Shown in pieces: positions 1-10,217 of a DNA stretch of 64,000 nucleotides (positions are counted from its first letter, which is position 1; each line of letters opens with the position of its first letter). This DNA is from Streptomyces rubiginosohelvolus. GTDB lineage: Bacteria; Actinomycetota; Actinomycetes; Streptomycetales; Streptomycetaceae. The notes beneath the pieces are model-generated. The model had not been told where the DNA came from. It saw only the letters and a program-made list of their open reading frames with translations, and made no database searches. A program made the translations under genes and the position numbers. Location: assembly GCF_014649875.1 (NCBI RefSeq), contig NZ_BMTW01000015.1, positions 123,242-187,241 on the forward strand, written 5' to 3'.

Positions 1-1664
<1,664 letters not shown>

Positions 1665-1668
<4 letters not shown>

Positions 1669-2411
1669 AGCTCACCCTGCGCGTCTGGCGTCAGCGCAAC
1701 GCCCAAGAGCCCGGCGCCATGGCCACCTACGAAGTCGACAACATCTCCGCCGACATGTCGTTCCTGGAGATGCTCGACACCCTCAACGAGGAACTCACCC
1801 TCGCCGGGGAGGAGCCCGTCGCCTTCGACCACGACTGCCGCGAGGGTATCTGCGGAGCGTGCAGCCTCGTCATCAACGGCGACGCCCACGGCCCGGAGCG
1901 CACCACCACCTGCCAGCTCCACATGCGGTCCTTCGCCGACGGCGACACGATCGACATCGAGCCCTGGCGCGCCTCCGCCTTCCCGGTCATCAAGGACCTG
2001 GTCGTGGACCGTTCCTCGTTCGACCGGATCATCCAGTCCGGCGGTTACATCTCCGCCCCCACCGGCACCGCTCCGGACGCCCACGCCACCCCGGTGCCCA
2101 AGCCGGACGCCGACTTCGCCTTCGAGCACGCCGAGTGCATCGGCTGCGGAGCCTGCGTCGCCGCCTGCCCCAACGGCTCGGCGATGCTCTTCACCTCGGC
2201 GAAGGTCAACCACCTCAACGTCCTGCCGCAGGGCGCCCCCGAACGCGAGACCCGCGTCCTCGACATGGTGGCCCAGATGGACGAGGAGGGCTTCGGCGGC
2301 TGCACCCTGACCGGCGAATGCGCCACGGCCTGCCCGAAGGGCATCCCGCTGCCGTCGATCGCCGCGATGAACAAGGAGTGGCTGCGGGCGACCCGCAAAG
2401 TCCGCCGCTGA
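1665..2411 (+). CDS. sdhB: Succinate dehydrogenase/fumarate reductase iron-sulfur subunit
   Basis: Electron-transfer subunit of complex II, 248 aa. Three cluster motifs are visible in the usual order: a 2Fe-2S ligand set DCREGICGAC with a later TTTCQ, a 4Fe-4S set CIGCGACVAACP, and a third set CTLTGECATACPKG for the 3Fe-4S or second 4Fe-4S cluster. The start ATG overlaps the flavoprotein stop by 4 nt (ATGA), with no separate ribosome site needed. The gene ends the operon: a strong terminator stem follows 11 nt after its stop. Length and motif spacing are normal for the family and nothing looks damaged. Confidence 0.95.
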
Positions 2412-2421
2412 CAAGGCGAGT

Positions 2422-2465
2422 CGATCCCGTACGGCTCCGATCACGTCCGGAGCCGTACGGGATCG
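2422..2465. terminator. Bidirectional terminator hairpin, sdhB / uvrA-like
   Basis: A perfect 18-bp stem (2422-2439 and 2448-2465) encloses an 8-nt loop. It lies exactly between the convergent stops of sdhB and the UvrA-like gene, and so can end transcription from both sides. There is no U-tract, as is usual in Streptomyces. Confidence 0.85.
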
Positions 2466-2471
2466 GCGCTG

Positions 2472-4898
2472 TCACCTGCCCAGCGCCCTGGCCAGATACG
2501 GGGCCGTACGGCTTCCGGCGCTACGCGCCACCTCGGCGGGGGTGCCGGCAGCGACGATCCGGCCGCCCCGGTCCCCGCCCTCCGGGCCCAGGTCGATGAC
2601 CTGGTCCGCGCCCGCCACCACGGCCATGTCGTGCTCCACGACCACCACCGTGCTCCCGCCGTCGACCAATGCGTGCAACTGCCGCATCAGCACTTCCACA
2701 TCGGCCGGATGCAGCCCCGTCGTCGGCTCGTCCAGCAGGTACAGCGTGTGCCCGCGCCGGGTGCGCTGGAGCTCCGCCGCCAGCTTGATGCGCTGTGCCT
2801 CGCCGCCGGACAGCTCCGTGGCGGGCTGGCCGAGCCGCAGATACCCGAGCCCCACGTCCAGCAGGGTCCTCAGCGCGCGCTCGGCGGCGGGCGTCCCGGC
2901 GAAGAACGACGCCGCCGACTCCACGGTCAGATCGAGGACCTGAGCGATCGTCAGGCCGTCCAGCCTGACGTCCAGCGTCTCCGGGTTGTAGCGCGCACCG
3001 TGGCAGTCCGGGCAGGGCGCGTAGGTGCTGGGCAGGAACAGCAGCTCCACCGAGACGAAACCCTCGCCCTGGCAGGTCTCGCACCGCCCGCCGCTCACGT
3101 TGAACGAGAACCGCCCCGCCCCGTAGCCGCGCTCCCGTGCCGTCACCGTCCGCGCGAACAGCTTCCGTACGGCGTCGAACAGGCCGGTGTACGTGGCCAG
3201 ATTGGACCGGGGCGTACGCCCGATGGGCTTCTGGTCGACCTGGACGAGCCGGTCCACCGCCTCAAGACCGGTGACGGAAGCGCAGAACCGCTCGCCCGCC
3301 CCGGTCGCCTCCTCACCCGCCTGCCGGTCCGCGAGCACCCCGGCGAGCACCTGGCCGACCAGGGTCGACTTGCCCGAGCCGGACACCCCGGTCACCGCCG
3401 TGAACACCCCGAGGGGGAACTCCGCGTCGACGCCACGCACATTGTGCCGCTCCACTCCGGTGAGCCGGATCCACCCGGACGGGGTGCGCGGCTCGCGTAC
3501 CGGCGCGGGGCCGCGGCCGTCCTCGGGGAACAGGAAGCGGCGGGTCGCCGACTCCGGGACCTGGGCGAGTCCCTCCGGCGGCCCGCTGTGCAGCACCCGC
3601 CCGCCGTGCTCCCCGGCCAGCGGGCCCACGTCCACCAGCCAGTCCGCCCGCCGCACCACGTCCATCTGGTGCTCCACCACGAAGACCGAGTTCCCGGCCT
3701 CCTTCAGCCGCCCCAGCACCCCGAGCAGCGCCTCGGTGTCCGCCGGATGCAGACCGGCCGACGGCTCGTCCAGGACGTACACAACACCGAAGAGCCCCGA
3801 CCGCAATTGCGTGGCCAGCCGCAGCCGTTGCAGCTCACCGGAGGACAGCGTCGGGGCCGTCCGGTCCAGGCTCAGATAGCCGAGGCCCAGCTCCGTCACC
3901 GTCCCGATCCGCGCCAGCAGATCGGCGGTCAGCACCCGGGCCGTCTCCTCCCCGCCCGCGCCCGCCCCCGCCAGTACTTCCGCCAGCACGGACAGCGGCA
4001 GCCCGGCCAGCTCGGCGATGGTCCGCCCGGCGAACGTCACCGCCATCGCCTCGGGCCGCAGCCGGCTCCCGCCGCACACCGGGCACGGCGCACTGGTCAG
4101 AAAACGCTCCGCCTTCGCCCGCAGCGACCGGCTCTTGGTGTCGGCGAAGGTGTGCAGCACATAGCGCCGCGCGCTCATGTACGTGCCCTGGTAAGGGCGT
4201 TGGATCCGGCCCGCGTCCCGCACCGGATGCACCGTCACCACCGGCTGCTCGTCGGTGAACAGGATCCACTCCCGGTCCTTCGGATCCAGCTCCCGCCAGG
4301 GCCGGTCGACGTCGTAGCCCAGCGCGTCCAGCACATCCCGCAGATTCTTCCCCTGCCACGCCCCCGGCCAGGCGGCGATCGCCCCCTCCCGGATCGACAG
4401 CGAGGGATCCGGGACGAGCAGCTCCTCGTCCGTCCGGTGGATCCGCCCCAGACCGTGGCACTCCGGGCACGCCCCGACGGCGGTGTTGGGGGAGAAGGAA
4501 TCGGAGTCCAGCCGCTCGGCCCCCGGCGGGTAGTCGCCCGCGCGGGAGAAGAGCATGCGCAGCGAGTTGGAGAGCGTCGTCACCGTCCCGACGGACGACC
4601 GGGCCCCCGGGGCGGAGCGCCGCTGCTCCAGCGAGACGGCGGGCGGCAGCCCGGTGATCTCCCCGACAGCGGGCGCACCCACCTGGTGGATCAGCCGCCG
4701 GGCGTAGGGCGCCACGGACTCGAAGTAGCGGCGCTGCGCCTCGGCGTAGATCGTGCCGAACGCCAGTGAGGACTTCCCCGATCCCGACACGCCCGTGAAG
4801 ACGGTCAGGGTGTCGCGCGGGATGTCGACCCGGACGTCCTTGAGATTGTGCTCGCGCGCGCCGCGCACCCGGACGTACGGATCGTGGGGGGAGTGCAT
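2472..4898 (-). CDS. UvrA-like ABC ATPase, class II (lacks UvrB-binding domain)
   Basis: Soluble double-ABC ATPase of the UvrA family, 808 aa against about 950-1010 for housekeeping UvrA. Two Walker A motifs are present (GVSGSGKSS and GVSGSGKST); the second signature is canonical (LSGGEAQRIKLA) and the first is weaker (LSSGELQRLRLA). Zinc-binding cysteine pairs are visible (CPECHG, CPVCGG, CETCQGEG with CPDCHG). After the segment SSVGTVTTLSNSLRMLFSR the protein runs almost directly to the CPECHG module, so the UvrB-binding domain is missing. Class II paralogues include DrrC of the daunorubicin producer, which protects DNA from intercalating drugs; that role here is inference. The gene starts at ATG 4898 and stands alone after the LLM oxidoreductase. 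Confidence 0.9.
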   Translation of the reverse strand: MHSPHDPYVRVRGAREHNLKDVRVDIPRDTLTVFTGVSGSGKSSLAFGTIYAEAQRRYFESVAPYARRLIHQVGAPAVGEITGLPPAVSLEQRRSAPGARSSVGTVTTLSNSLRMLFSRAGDYPPGAERLDSDSFSPNTAVGACPECHGLGRIHRTDEELLVPDPSLSIREGAIAAWPGAWQGKNLRDVLDALGYDVDRPWRELDPKDREWILFTDEQPVVTVHPVRDAGRIQRPYQGTYMSARRYVLHTFADTKSRSLRAKAERFLTSAPCPVCGGSRLRPEAMAVTFAGRTIAELAGLPLSVLAEVLAGAGAGGEETARVLTADLLARIGTVTELGLGYLSLDRTAPTLSSGELQRLRLATQLRSGLFGVVYVLDEPSAGLHPADTEALLGVLGRLKEAGNSVFVVEHQMDVVRRADWLVDVGPLAGEHGGRVLHSGPPEGLAQVPESATRRFLFPEDGRGPAPVREPRTPSGWIRLTGVERHNVRGVDAEFPLGVFTAVTGVSGSGKSTLVGQVLAGVLADRQAGEEATGAGERFCASVTGLEAVDRLVQVDQKPIGRTPRSNLATYTGLFDAVRKLFARTVTARERGYGAGRFSFNVSGGRCETCQGEGFVSVELLFLPSTYAPCPDCHGARYNPETLDVRLDGLTIAQVLDLTVESAASFFAGTPAAERALRTLLDVGLGYLRLGQPATELSGGEAQRIKLAAELQRTRRGHTLYLLDEPTTGLHPADVEVLMRQLHALVDGGSTVVVVEHDMAVVAGADQVIDLGPEGGDRGGRIVAAGTPAEVARSAGSRTAPYLARALGR

Positions 4899-4955
4899 GG
4901 GGCTCGGCTCCGTACGGGTGGGGTGCTGACGGCTGGAGGGACAAACGGTCCGATT

Positions 4956-6047
4956 CTAGGCGTCGACGCCGGTGGCGGCTGGGTGGGGGCCCGCCGTGCG
5001 GCCCACTGGGTGAGGGCTCGGGTCCCGTTCGTCCGACCGGCCCTGGGGACGGGCCAGCCCGGCGAGCCGCCGCAGCGAGTCCACCAGCGCCTCCCGGTCG
5101 TACGTACTCGTCGTCACGAGCACCTCGTCCGCCCCGGTCTCCTTGATCGCCCGCTCCAGCTGCTCGGTGACCTGGTCCTCGGTGCCGTGGATGTGACGGT
5201 CGAGCCCGCGTTCGTACAGCTCCCGCTCCTTCGCCGTCATCGTGCGGCGCCCGATCTCCTCGGCCGGGGCCAGCGGCGGGAAGTCCCCGTGCGTACGGGA
5301 GTACGCCATGGCCCACGCCTCCGGTACGAGCAGCCGCCGGGCCGCCTCCTCGGTGCCGGCGACGGCCACCGTGCCCGCGACGATCACCTCGGGGTGCTCG
5401 GCGCGGGCGGACGGGCGGAAGTCGCGGCGGTAGACCTCGATGGCGCGCAGCACCTTGTCCCGGCCGCGCAGGTCGCCGATGACGAGGGGGAGTCCGGCGG
5501 CCGCGGCGACCGACGCGCCCTCGCCGATCGCGAGCACGTACGCGGGGATCCGCAGGCCCTCCGCCGGGTGGGCGTGCACCCCGGGGTGGGCCTGCTGGGT
5601 GCCGTCGATCCAGCCGAGCAGTTCGGTCAGGCGTCCGGGGAAGTCCTCGGCGTCCTCCTTGCCGTGGCCGAGCGCCCGGCGTACGCCGTCGGTGAAGCCC
5701 ACGGAGCGGCCGAGCCCCATGTCGATCCGGCCGGGGAAGAGGGAGGCCAGGACGCCGAACTGCTCGGCGACGACCAGCGGCCGGTGGTTGGGCAGCATCA
5801 CTCCGCCGGTGCCGACGCGGATGGTGGAGGTCGCGGCGGCGACGGCGGCGGCCAGCACCGTCGGCGCGGACCCCGCGACCCCCGGCACGCCGTGGTGCTC
5901 GGAGACCCAGAAGCGGTGGAAGCCGAGCGCCTCCGCCTCCCGGGCCAGATCCACGGTGTCGCGCAGCGCCTCGGCGCTCCCGTGTCCCTCACGGGTGCGG
6001 GAGCGGTCCAGGACGGAGAAGCGGGTCGACGCGATCACAGAGCTCAC
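4956..6047 (-). CDS. LLM class (luciferase-like) flavin-dependent oxidoreductase, MsnO8-type
   Basis: Predicted TIM-barrel flavin monooxygenase, 363 aa, using reduced FMN or F420. The N-terminal segment (FSVLDRSRTREGH, then FWVSEHHGVPGVAGSAP) and the central HRPLVVAEQFGVLASLFPGRID with LGRS are typical of the MsnO8-like subgroup of bacterial luciferase-like proteins. GTG 6047 is the likely start; its ribosome site (GAAGAGAA) is weak. The gene is divergent from the HAD gene and codirectional with the UvrA-like gene 57 nt downstream, so the two may share a transcript. Substrate cannot be inferred. Confidence 0.88.
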   Translation of the reverse strand: MSSVIASTRFSVLDRSRTREGHGSAEALRDTVDLAREAEALGFHRFWVSEHHGVPGVAGSAPTVLAAAVAAATSTIRVGTGGVMLPNHRPLVVAEQFGVLASLFPGRIDMGLGRSVGFTDGVRRALGHGKEDAEDFPGRLTELLGWIDGTQQAHPGVHAHPAEGLRIPAYVLAIGEGASVAAAAGLPLVIGDLRGRDKVLRAIEVYRRDFRPSARAEHPEVIVAGTVAVAGTEEAARRLLVPEAWAMAYSRTHGDFPPLAPAEEIGRRTMTAKERELYERGLDRHIHGTEDQVTEQLERAIKETGADEVLVTTSTYDREALVDSLRRLAGLARPQGRSDERDPSPHPVGRTAGPHPAATGVDA

Positions 6048-6105
6048 GTTCTCTTCAACGCACTCGTTCCGCAGGGATTCCCGAGGTGGTTCCTAAGCTG
6101 GGGGA

Positions 6106-6594
6106 GTGGACAACGACGCACGGCCGCTGGCCGTATTCGACCTGGACAACACGCTCGCGGGCACCGCTCACCGGCAGCACTTCCTGGAGGGCGCCAAGCG
6201 CGACTGGGCCGGCTTCTTCGCCGCGGCCGTGGACGACCCGCCGCTCCCGGAGGGCGTACGGATGGTGCTCGCGAACGCCGAGGAGTGCCGGATCGTCTAT
6301 CTGACAGGACGGCCCGAGCGGTGCCGTCGCGACACCGTGCGCTGGCTGAGCCGTCAGGGGCTGCCCGAGGGCGAGCTGTTCATGCGGCGCAACGACGACC
6401 GGCGCCCCGCGCGCCGGACGAAGCTGGACATCCTCCGGCGGCTGGGGCGGACGGGGCAGGTGCGCATGCTCGTGGACGACGACGAACTGGTCTGCGATGC
6501 GGCCGAGGTGGCCGGATTTACCGTGGTGCGGGCCCGTTGGGCCGATCCGTCGGATGCGCTGAAGGACGCCCAGGAGCGCGAGGGGCGTACCTGA
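6106..6594 (+). CDS. HAD-family phosphatase
   Basis: Small haloacid-dehalogenase-fold hydrolase, 162 aa. Motif I is AVFDLDNTL (aspartate nucleophile), motif II is VYLTGRPE, a lysine follows in RRTKLDIL, and the acidic motif is LVDDDELVCDAAE. This resembles the HAD acid-phosphatase or polynucleotide-kinase phosphatase domain type without a cap domain. GTG 6106 follows a TAAGCT -10-like box (6094-6099) by 6 nt, which suggests a leaderless mRNA. The stop codon directly abuts the stop of the convergent dodecin gene (0-nt gap). Substrate unknown. Confidence 0.85.
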   Translation: MDNDARPLAVFDLDNTLAGTAHRQHFLEGAKRDWAGFFAAAVDDPPLPEGVRMVLANAEECRIVYLTGRPERCRRDTVRWLSRQGLPEGELFMRRNDDRRPARRTKLDILRRLGRTGQVRMLVDDDELVCDAAEVAGFTVVRARWADPSDALKDAQEREGRT

Positions 6595-6810
6595 TCAGCT
6601 GTTTTCGTCGAGCCGAAAGCCCACCTTCAGGCCGACCTGATAGTGCGCGATTCGGCCATCCTCGATATGGCCGCGAACTTGATTAATCTCGAACCAATCG
6701 AGATTGTGCAACGTTTCCGCCGCTCTTGCGACGCCGTTCCGGATCGCCGCGTCGACGCCCTCGTCGGAGGTTCCTACGATCTCGGTGACCCGATAGGTGT
6801 GATTCGCCAT
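6595..6810 (-). CDS. Dodecin (flavin storage protein)
   Basis: A 71-aa protein with the dodecin pattern: HTYRVTEIVGTS, then an amphipathic helix (DAAIRNGVARAAETLHNL), the flavin-stacking tryptophan in LDWFEI, and strands QVRGHIEDGRIAHYQVGLKVGFRL. Dodecins form hollow dodecamers that store riboflavin, FMN or CoA and limit light damage by free flavin. The start is ATG 6810, preceded by an AGGAGA-type ribosome site. Its stop touches the stop of the convergent HAD gene with no gap between them. Length is exactly typical for the family. Confidence 0.95.
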   Translation of the reverse strand: MANHTYRVTEIVGTSDEGVDAAIRNGVARAAETLHNLDWFEINQVRGHIEDGRIAHYQVGLKVGFRLDENS

Positions 6811-6910
6811 TGTTTGTCTCCTCTCCTGTGACCACGGTGCCCCAATCCGGGGCGTCCCGCGAGGGGGAGGGTCGGGTGAAGCGGGAGAGGCATCCGCCTT
6901 GACCTACCCA

Positions 6911-6924
6911 TTGGTCCATACCAA
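6911..6924. promoter_or_regulatory. Candidate DasR-type operator (dre) before a sugar-binding lipoprotein gene
   Basis: The palindrome TTGGTCCATACCAA lies about 90 nt before the start of the sugar-binding lipoprotein gene. Its core differs at 2 of 12 positions from the DasR consensus TGGTCTAGACCA, which controls aminosugar uptake and chitin genes in Streptomyces. The match and location are seen directly; binding is inferred. Confidence 0.5.
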
Positions 6925-7012
6925 AATTCAGCCAACCACCCGTGCGAGCGCCGCCCGCAATCCCCCCACACCGGGTCCGATTTCGTTGTGCCGTTTCGCA
7001 GAAGGTGACCAC

Positions 7013-8275
7013 GTGAAGAACCGCATACTGGCTGGAGCCATCGCGCTTGTCTCGACCGTCGCACTCGGTGGATGCGGCTACATATCGGGATCGGGCGGCG
7101 GTGACCGCACAGTGACGGTCTGGCTGATGAAGGACAGCGTCTCGCCCGGCTTCCTGGACAAGTTCACCCGCTCGTACGAGGAGGAGAACCCCTCGATCGA
7201 GCTGGACTTCCAGATCCAGGAGTGGAGCGGCATCGGACCCAAGGTCATCTCCGCGCTGGAGGGCGACGACGCCCCGGACGTGATCGAGGTCGGAAACACG
7301 CAGGTCGCGCAGTACGCGGAGAGCGGCGGCCTGCGGGATCTGACCCTCGAATCGATGCGCGACCTGGGCAGCGAGGACTGGCTGCCCGGCCTGGCCCAGC
7401 CCGGCAGCATCAACGGCGTGCAGTACGGCATCCCCTGGTACGCGGCCAACCGGGTGGTGATCTACAACAAGGACATCTTCCAGGAGGCGGGCATCGACGC
7501 CGTCCCGAAGACCCGCGCCGAGTGGATCGACGCCACCGCGAAGCTCAACAACGGCGGAAACCAAGGCATTTACCTGGCCGGCCAGAACTGGTACGTGCTC
7601 GCCGGATTCATCTGGGACGAGGGCGGCGAGCTCGCCGACGAGAACGGCGGCGACTGGCAGGGTGCCCTGGACACCCCGGAAGCCCTGGCGGGCATGGAGT
7701 TCTACCAGAAACTCCAGGCGCTCGGCGACGGCCCCAAGGACGCCGACGAGGAGAAGCCCCCGCAGACCGACGTATTCGCCGGGGGAGACGTCGCCCAGAT
7801 CATCTCGGTGCCGGGCAGCGCCGCGCTCATCGAGCAGAAGAATCCCGAACTCAAGGGAAAGCTGGGCTACTTCCCCATTCCCGGCAAGACCGCGAAAGCG
7901 CCCGGTTCGGTATTCACCGGCGGCTCCGACCTGATCGTCCCGAAGAACGCCGACGAGCGCAGTGCGGGCATCGCCGTCGTCAAGGCGCTGGCGAGCGAGA
8001 AGTGGCAGACGGAGCTGGCCCGGGGCATGAGTTACGTCCCCAACAAGCCGAGCCTCGCCCATGTCATCGAGGGCGAGGAGGGCACCGCGGCGATGGCGGA
8101 AGGCGCCACCCGGGGCCGCGCCACCCCCAACTCGGCCCAGTGGGCCAGGGTCGAGGCGGAGAACCCGATCAAGCCCTACATGACGGCCGTGCTCCAGGGC
8201 GGCGACCCGGCCCGCGAGGCCAAGGCCGCCTCCGAGCGCATCTCCGCGCTGCTCACCGGCACCGGCACCGGCTGA
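7013..8275 (+). CDS. ABC transporter sugar-binding lipoprotein (solitary)
   Basis: Extracellular solute-binding protein of the sugar ABC family (SBP family 1), 420 aa. The N-terminus VKNRILAGAIALVSTVALGGC is a lipoprotein signal with lipobox LGGC, so Cys21 is lipidated and the protein is anchored on the outer face of the membrane. Downstream segments (DRTVTVWLMKDS, FTRSYEEENPSIELDFQI, GDDAPDVIEVGNTQVAQYA) are typical of this family. The GTG at 7013 is chosen because it follows GAAGG and gives a proper signal peptide; an upstream in-frame start at 6899 would bury it. No permease or ATPase genes are adjacent, so it must work with partners elsewhere, as other Streptomyces sugar transporters share the MsiK ATPase. 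The DasR-like site upstream suggests aminosugar or chitooligosaccharide as ligand (inference). Confidence 0.9.
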   Translation: MKNRILAGAIALVSTVALGGCGYISGSGGGDRTVTVWLMKDSVSPGFLDKFTRSYEEENPSIELDFQIQEWSGIGPKVISALEGDDAPDVIEVGNTQVAQYAESGGLRDLTLESMRDLGSEDWLPGLAQPGSINGVQYGIPWYAANRVVIYNKDIFQEAGIDAVPKTRAEWIDATAKLNNGGNQGIYLAGQNWYVLAGFIWDEGGELADENGGDWQGALDTPEALAGMEFYQKLQALGDGPKDADEEKPPQTDVFAGGDVAQIISVPGSAALIEQKNPELKGKLGYFPIPGKTAKAPGSVFTGGSDLIVPKNADERSAGIAVVKALASEKWQTELARGMSYVPNKPSLAHVIEGEEGTAAMAEGATRGRATPNSAQWARVEAENPIKPYMTAVLQGGDPAREAKAASERISALLTGTGTG

Positions 8276-8481
8276 TCCCGCGCCTGGGGAGGCGGACGGC
8301 GGCCCGCGCACCATCCGGACGGCGGCCAGGCGGACGCTCCGTCCCGGGGATTCAGCCGTCGCACATCCGCGCTCCCCACGGCGGTCACGTCGAATCCAGC
8401 CGGTGACGGAAGAAGTAGGGGGTCGGTGCGTCGCACCCGCGGCGGCCCGGCCCCTGACCGCTCCCGTCCCCGGAGACCGCC

Positions 8482-9300
8482 ATGACCGTGCTGCCCGTCG
8501 CACCGCACCGCCCCGCCGCTCCCGCCTCCGCCCCGACCCCCGCCCCCGAGCCCGCCTCAGCCCCGGAACCGGCCTACCGGGTCTCCCTCGCCACCTGCCA
8601 GGAAGACGTACGCGCGGCGCAGCGACTGCGCCACCTCGTGTTCGCCGGGGAGCTCGGAGCCCGGCTGGAGGGACCCGAACCCGGCCTGGACAGCGACGCC
8701 TTCGACGCGTACTGCGACCACCTGCTGGTCCGGGAGACCGCCACCGGGGACGTCGTCGCCACCTACCGGCTGCTGCCGCCGGACCGGGCCCACATAGCCG
8801 GACGCCTCTACGCGGAGAGCGAGTTCGACCTCAGCAACCTCGCCCCGATCCGCGACGACCTCGTCGAGGTCGGCCGCTCCTGCGTCCACCCAGCCCACCG
8901 CGACGGCGCGGTCATCGCCCTCGTCTGGGCCGGACTCGCCCGCTACATGGAGCGCACCGGTCACACCTGGATCGCGGGCTGCTGCTCCCTCCCGCTGGCC
9001 GACGGCGGCACGTCGGCCGCCCGCAGCTGGAACACCGTACGCGCGGCGCACCTCGCACCCCAGGAGTACTGGGTCACCCCGCACCGCCTCTGGGACTCCT
9101 CCGCGCACGGCCCGGAAGCCGGCTCCCGGGCGGACCTGCCGCCCCTGCTGCGCGGCTACCTCCGGCTCGGCGCCCAGGTCTGCGGGGCCCCGGCGTACGA
9201 CCCCGACTTCAACGTCGCCGACCTGTACGTCCTGCTCTCGATGCGCCGGACCGACCCGCGCTACCTGCGCCACTTCCTCTCCCTGGCCCCGCTGCGATGA
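8482..9300 (+). CDS. olsB: Ornithine-lipid N-acyltransferase OlsB-like
   Basis: GNAT-fold acyltransferase, 272 aa, that in the OlsB family moves a 3-hydroxyacyl chain from acyl carrier protein to the amino group of ornithine, giving lyso-ornithine lipid. Seen here: an Ala/Pro-rich N-terminal tail (residues 1-32), then YRVSLATCQEDVRAAQRLRHLVF, EVGRSCVHPAHRDG and the C-terminal FNVADLYVLLSM, all typical of the OlsB/hemolysin-like acyltransferase family. ATG 8482 follows CCGGAGA. The stop overlaps the start of the PlsC-like gene by 4 nt (ATGA); this pairing of two acyltransferases is the classic OlsB-OlsA order and strongly supports the call. Ornithine lipids are phosphate-free membrane lipids. 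Confidence 0.85.
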   Translation: MTVLPVAPHRPAAPASAPTPAPEPASAPEPAYRVSLATCQEDVRAAQRLRHLVFAGELGARLEGPEPGLDSDAFDAYCDHLLVRETATGDVVATYRLLPPDRAHIAGRLYAESEFDLSNLAPIRDDLVEVGRSCVHPAHRDGAVIALVWAGLARYMERTGHTWIAGCCSLPLADGGTSAARSWNTVRAAHLAPQEYWVTPHRLWDSSAHGPEAGSRADLPPLLRGYLRLGAQVCGAPAYDPDFNVADLYVLLSMRRTDPRYLRHFLSLAPLR

Positions 9301-10217
9301 CCGGCTGGCTGCCCGTCGCCCCGTGCACCCCGGACGGCTGCGCCCGGCACACCGGGGCCGTACGCGCTCCGCTGCCCGCCGCGCTCCTTCTGCTGTCCGG
9401 CTGCGCCCTGGTCCTGCTGGGGGTGGCCTGCGTCCCGCTGGTCCGGCTGCTCGGGGCCGGCCCCCGCCGCCGGCTGACCCGATGCTGGGCGCGCGCCGTT
9501 CCGCACGCTTTCGGCGTACGTGTCAGGGTCCGGCTGCACGCGCCGGACCGGGCCCCGGGCGGCGGCGAACTGGTCGTCGCCAACCACATCTCCTGGCTCG
9601 ACATACCGCTGGTCGCGTCCGTACTGCCTGGCCGGATGGTCGCCAAGCGCGAGATCCGGTGCTGGCCGCTCCTGGGGTCCCTCGCCGCGCTCGGCGGCAC
9701 CCTGTTCATCGACCGCGACCGGTTGCGCGCGCTGCCCGCCGCCGTACGGACCATCGCGACGGCCCTGCGTTCCGGCTCCCGGGTCGTGGTGTTCCCCGAG
9801 GGCAGCACCTGGTGCGGACGGGGAGGCGGCGGCGCATTCCGGCCCGCCGTGTTCCAGGCGGCGATCGACGCCAGGGCGACGGTCCGGCCGGTCCGCATCA
9901 CCTATCGCACGGCGGCACACAGCAGCGCGGAACACCCCACAGGTCCCGCCGCGGGCGCCGTCGCGTTCGTCGGGGCCGACCCGCTCGCCGCCTCCCTGTG
10001 GCGCGTGGTGCGGGCGGCCGGGCTCACCGCCCACGTCGACCTGCTCGCGCCGATCTCCGCAGACGGCGAGGACGGCCGCCGCGCCCTGGCCCGCAGAGCG
10101 CGAACGGCCGTCCTCGGCTCCGAAGAGCCCCGCCGAACCGGCCTGTCCGGCCGGCCCGGTCAGACCGCGGTGGCCAGCGACAGGGCGAACCGCCCCGCCG
10201 AGTCCGTCCACCACTGA
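9297..10217 (+). CDS. olsA: Lyso-ornithine lipid O-acyltransferase OlsA-like (PlsC family)
   Basis: Membrane-bound acyltransferase, 306 aa, adding the second acyl chain to lyso-ornithine lipid. A hydrophobic segment (about residues 26-50) anchors the N-terminus. The catalytic NHX4D box is NHISWLD, followed by KREIRCWPLLG, GGTLFIDRD and the substrate motif VVFPEGST. It starts inside the olsB stop (4-nt overlap). The last 58 nt (10160-10217) overlap antisense with the 3' end of egtD; the C-terminal tail encoded there has no domain character and may be an extension past the true domain end. A role in general phosphatidate synthesis is possible but the neighbour argues for OlsA. Confidence 0.83.
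   Translation: MTGWLPVAPCTPDGCARHTGAVRAPLPAALLLLSGCALVLLGVACVPLVRLLGAGPRRRLTRCWARAVPHAFGVRVRVRLHAPDRAPGGGELVVANHISWLDIPLVASVLPGRMVAKREIRCWPLLGSLAALGGTLFIDRDRLRALPAAVRTIATALRSGSRVVVFPEGSTWCGRGGGGAFRPAVFQAAIDARATVRPVRITYRTAAHSSAEHPTGPAAGAVAFVGADPLAASLWRVVRAAGLTAHVDLLAPISADGEDGRRALARRARTAVLGSEEPRRTGLSGRPGQTAVASDRANRPAESVHH

Noticed and set aside
8403..9296. Long plus-strand frame in front of olsA that would give a 604-aa protein
   Set aside because: It is Pro/Arg/Gly-rich, overlaps olsB in another frame, and has no domain; olsA begins at ATG 9297 overlapping the olsB stop.
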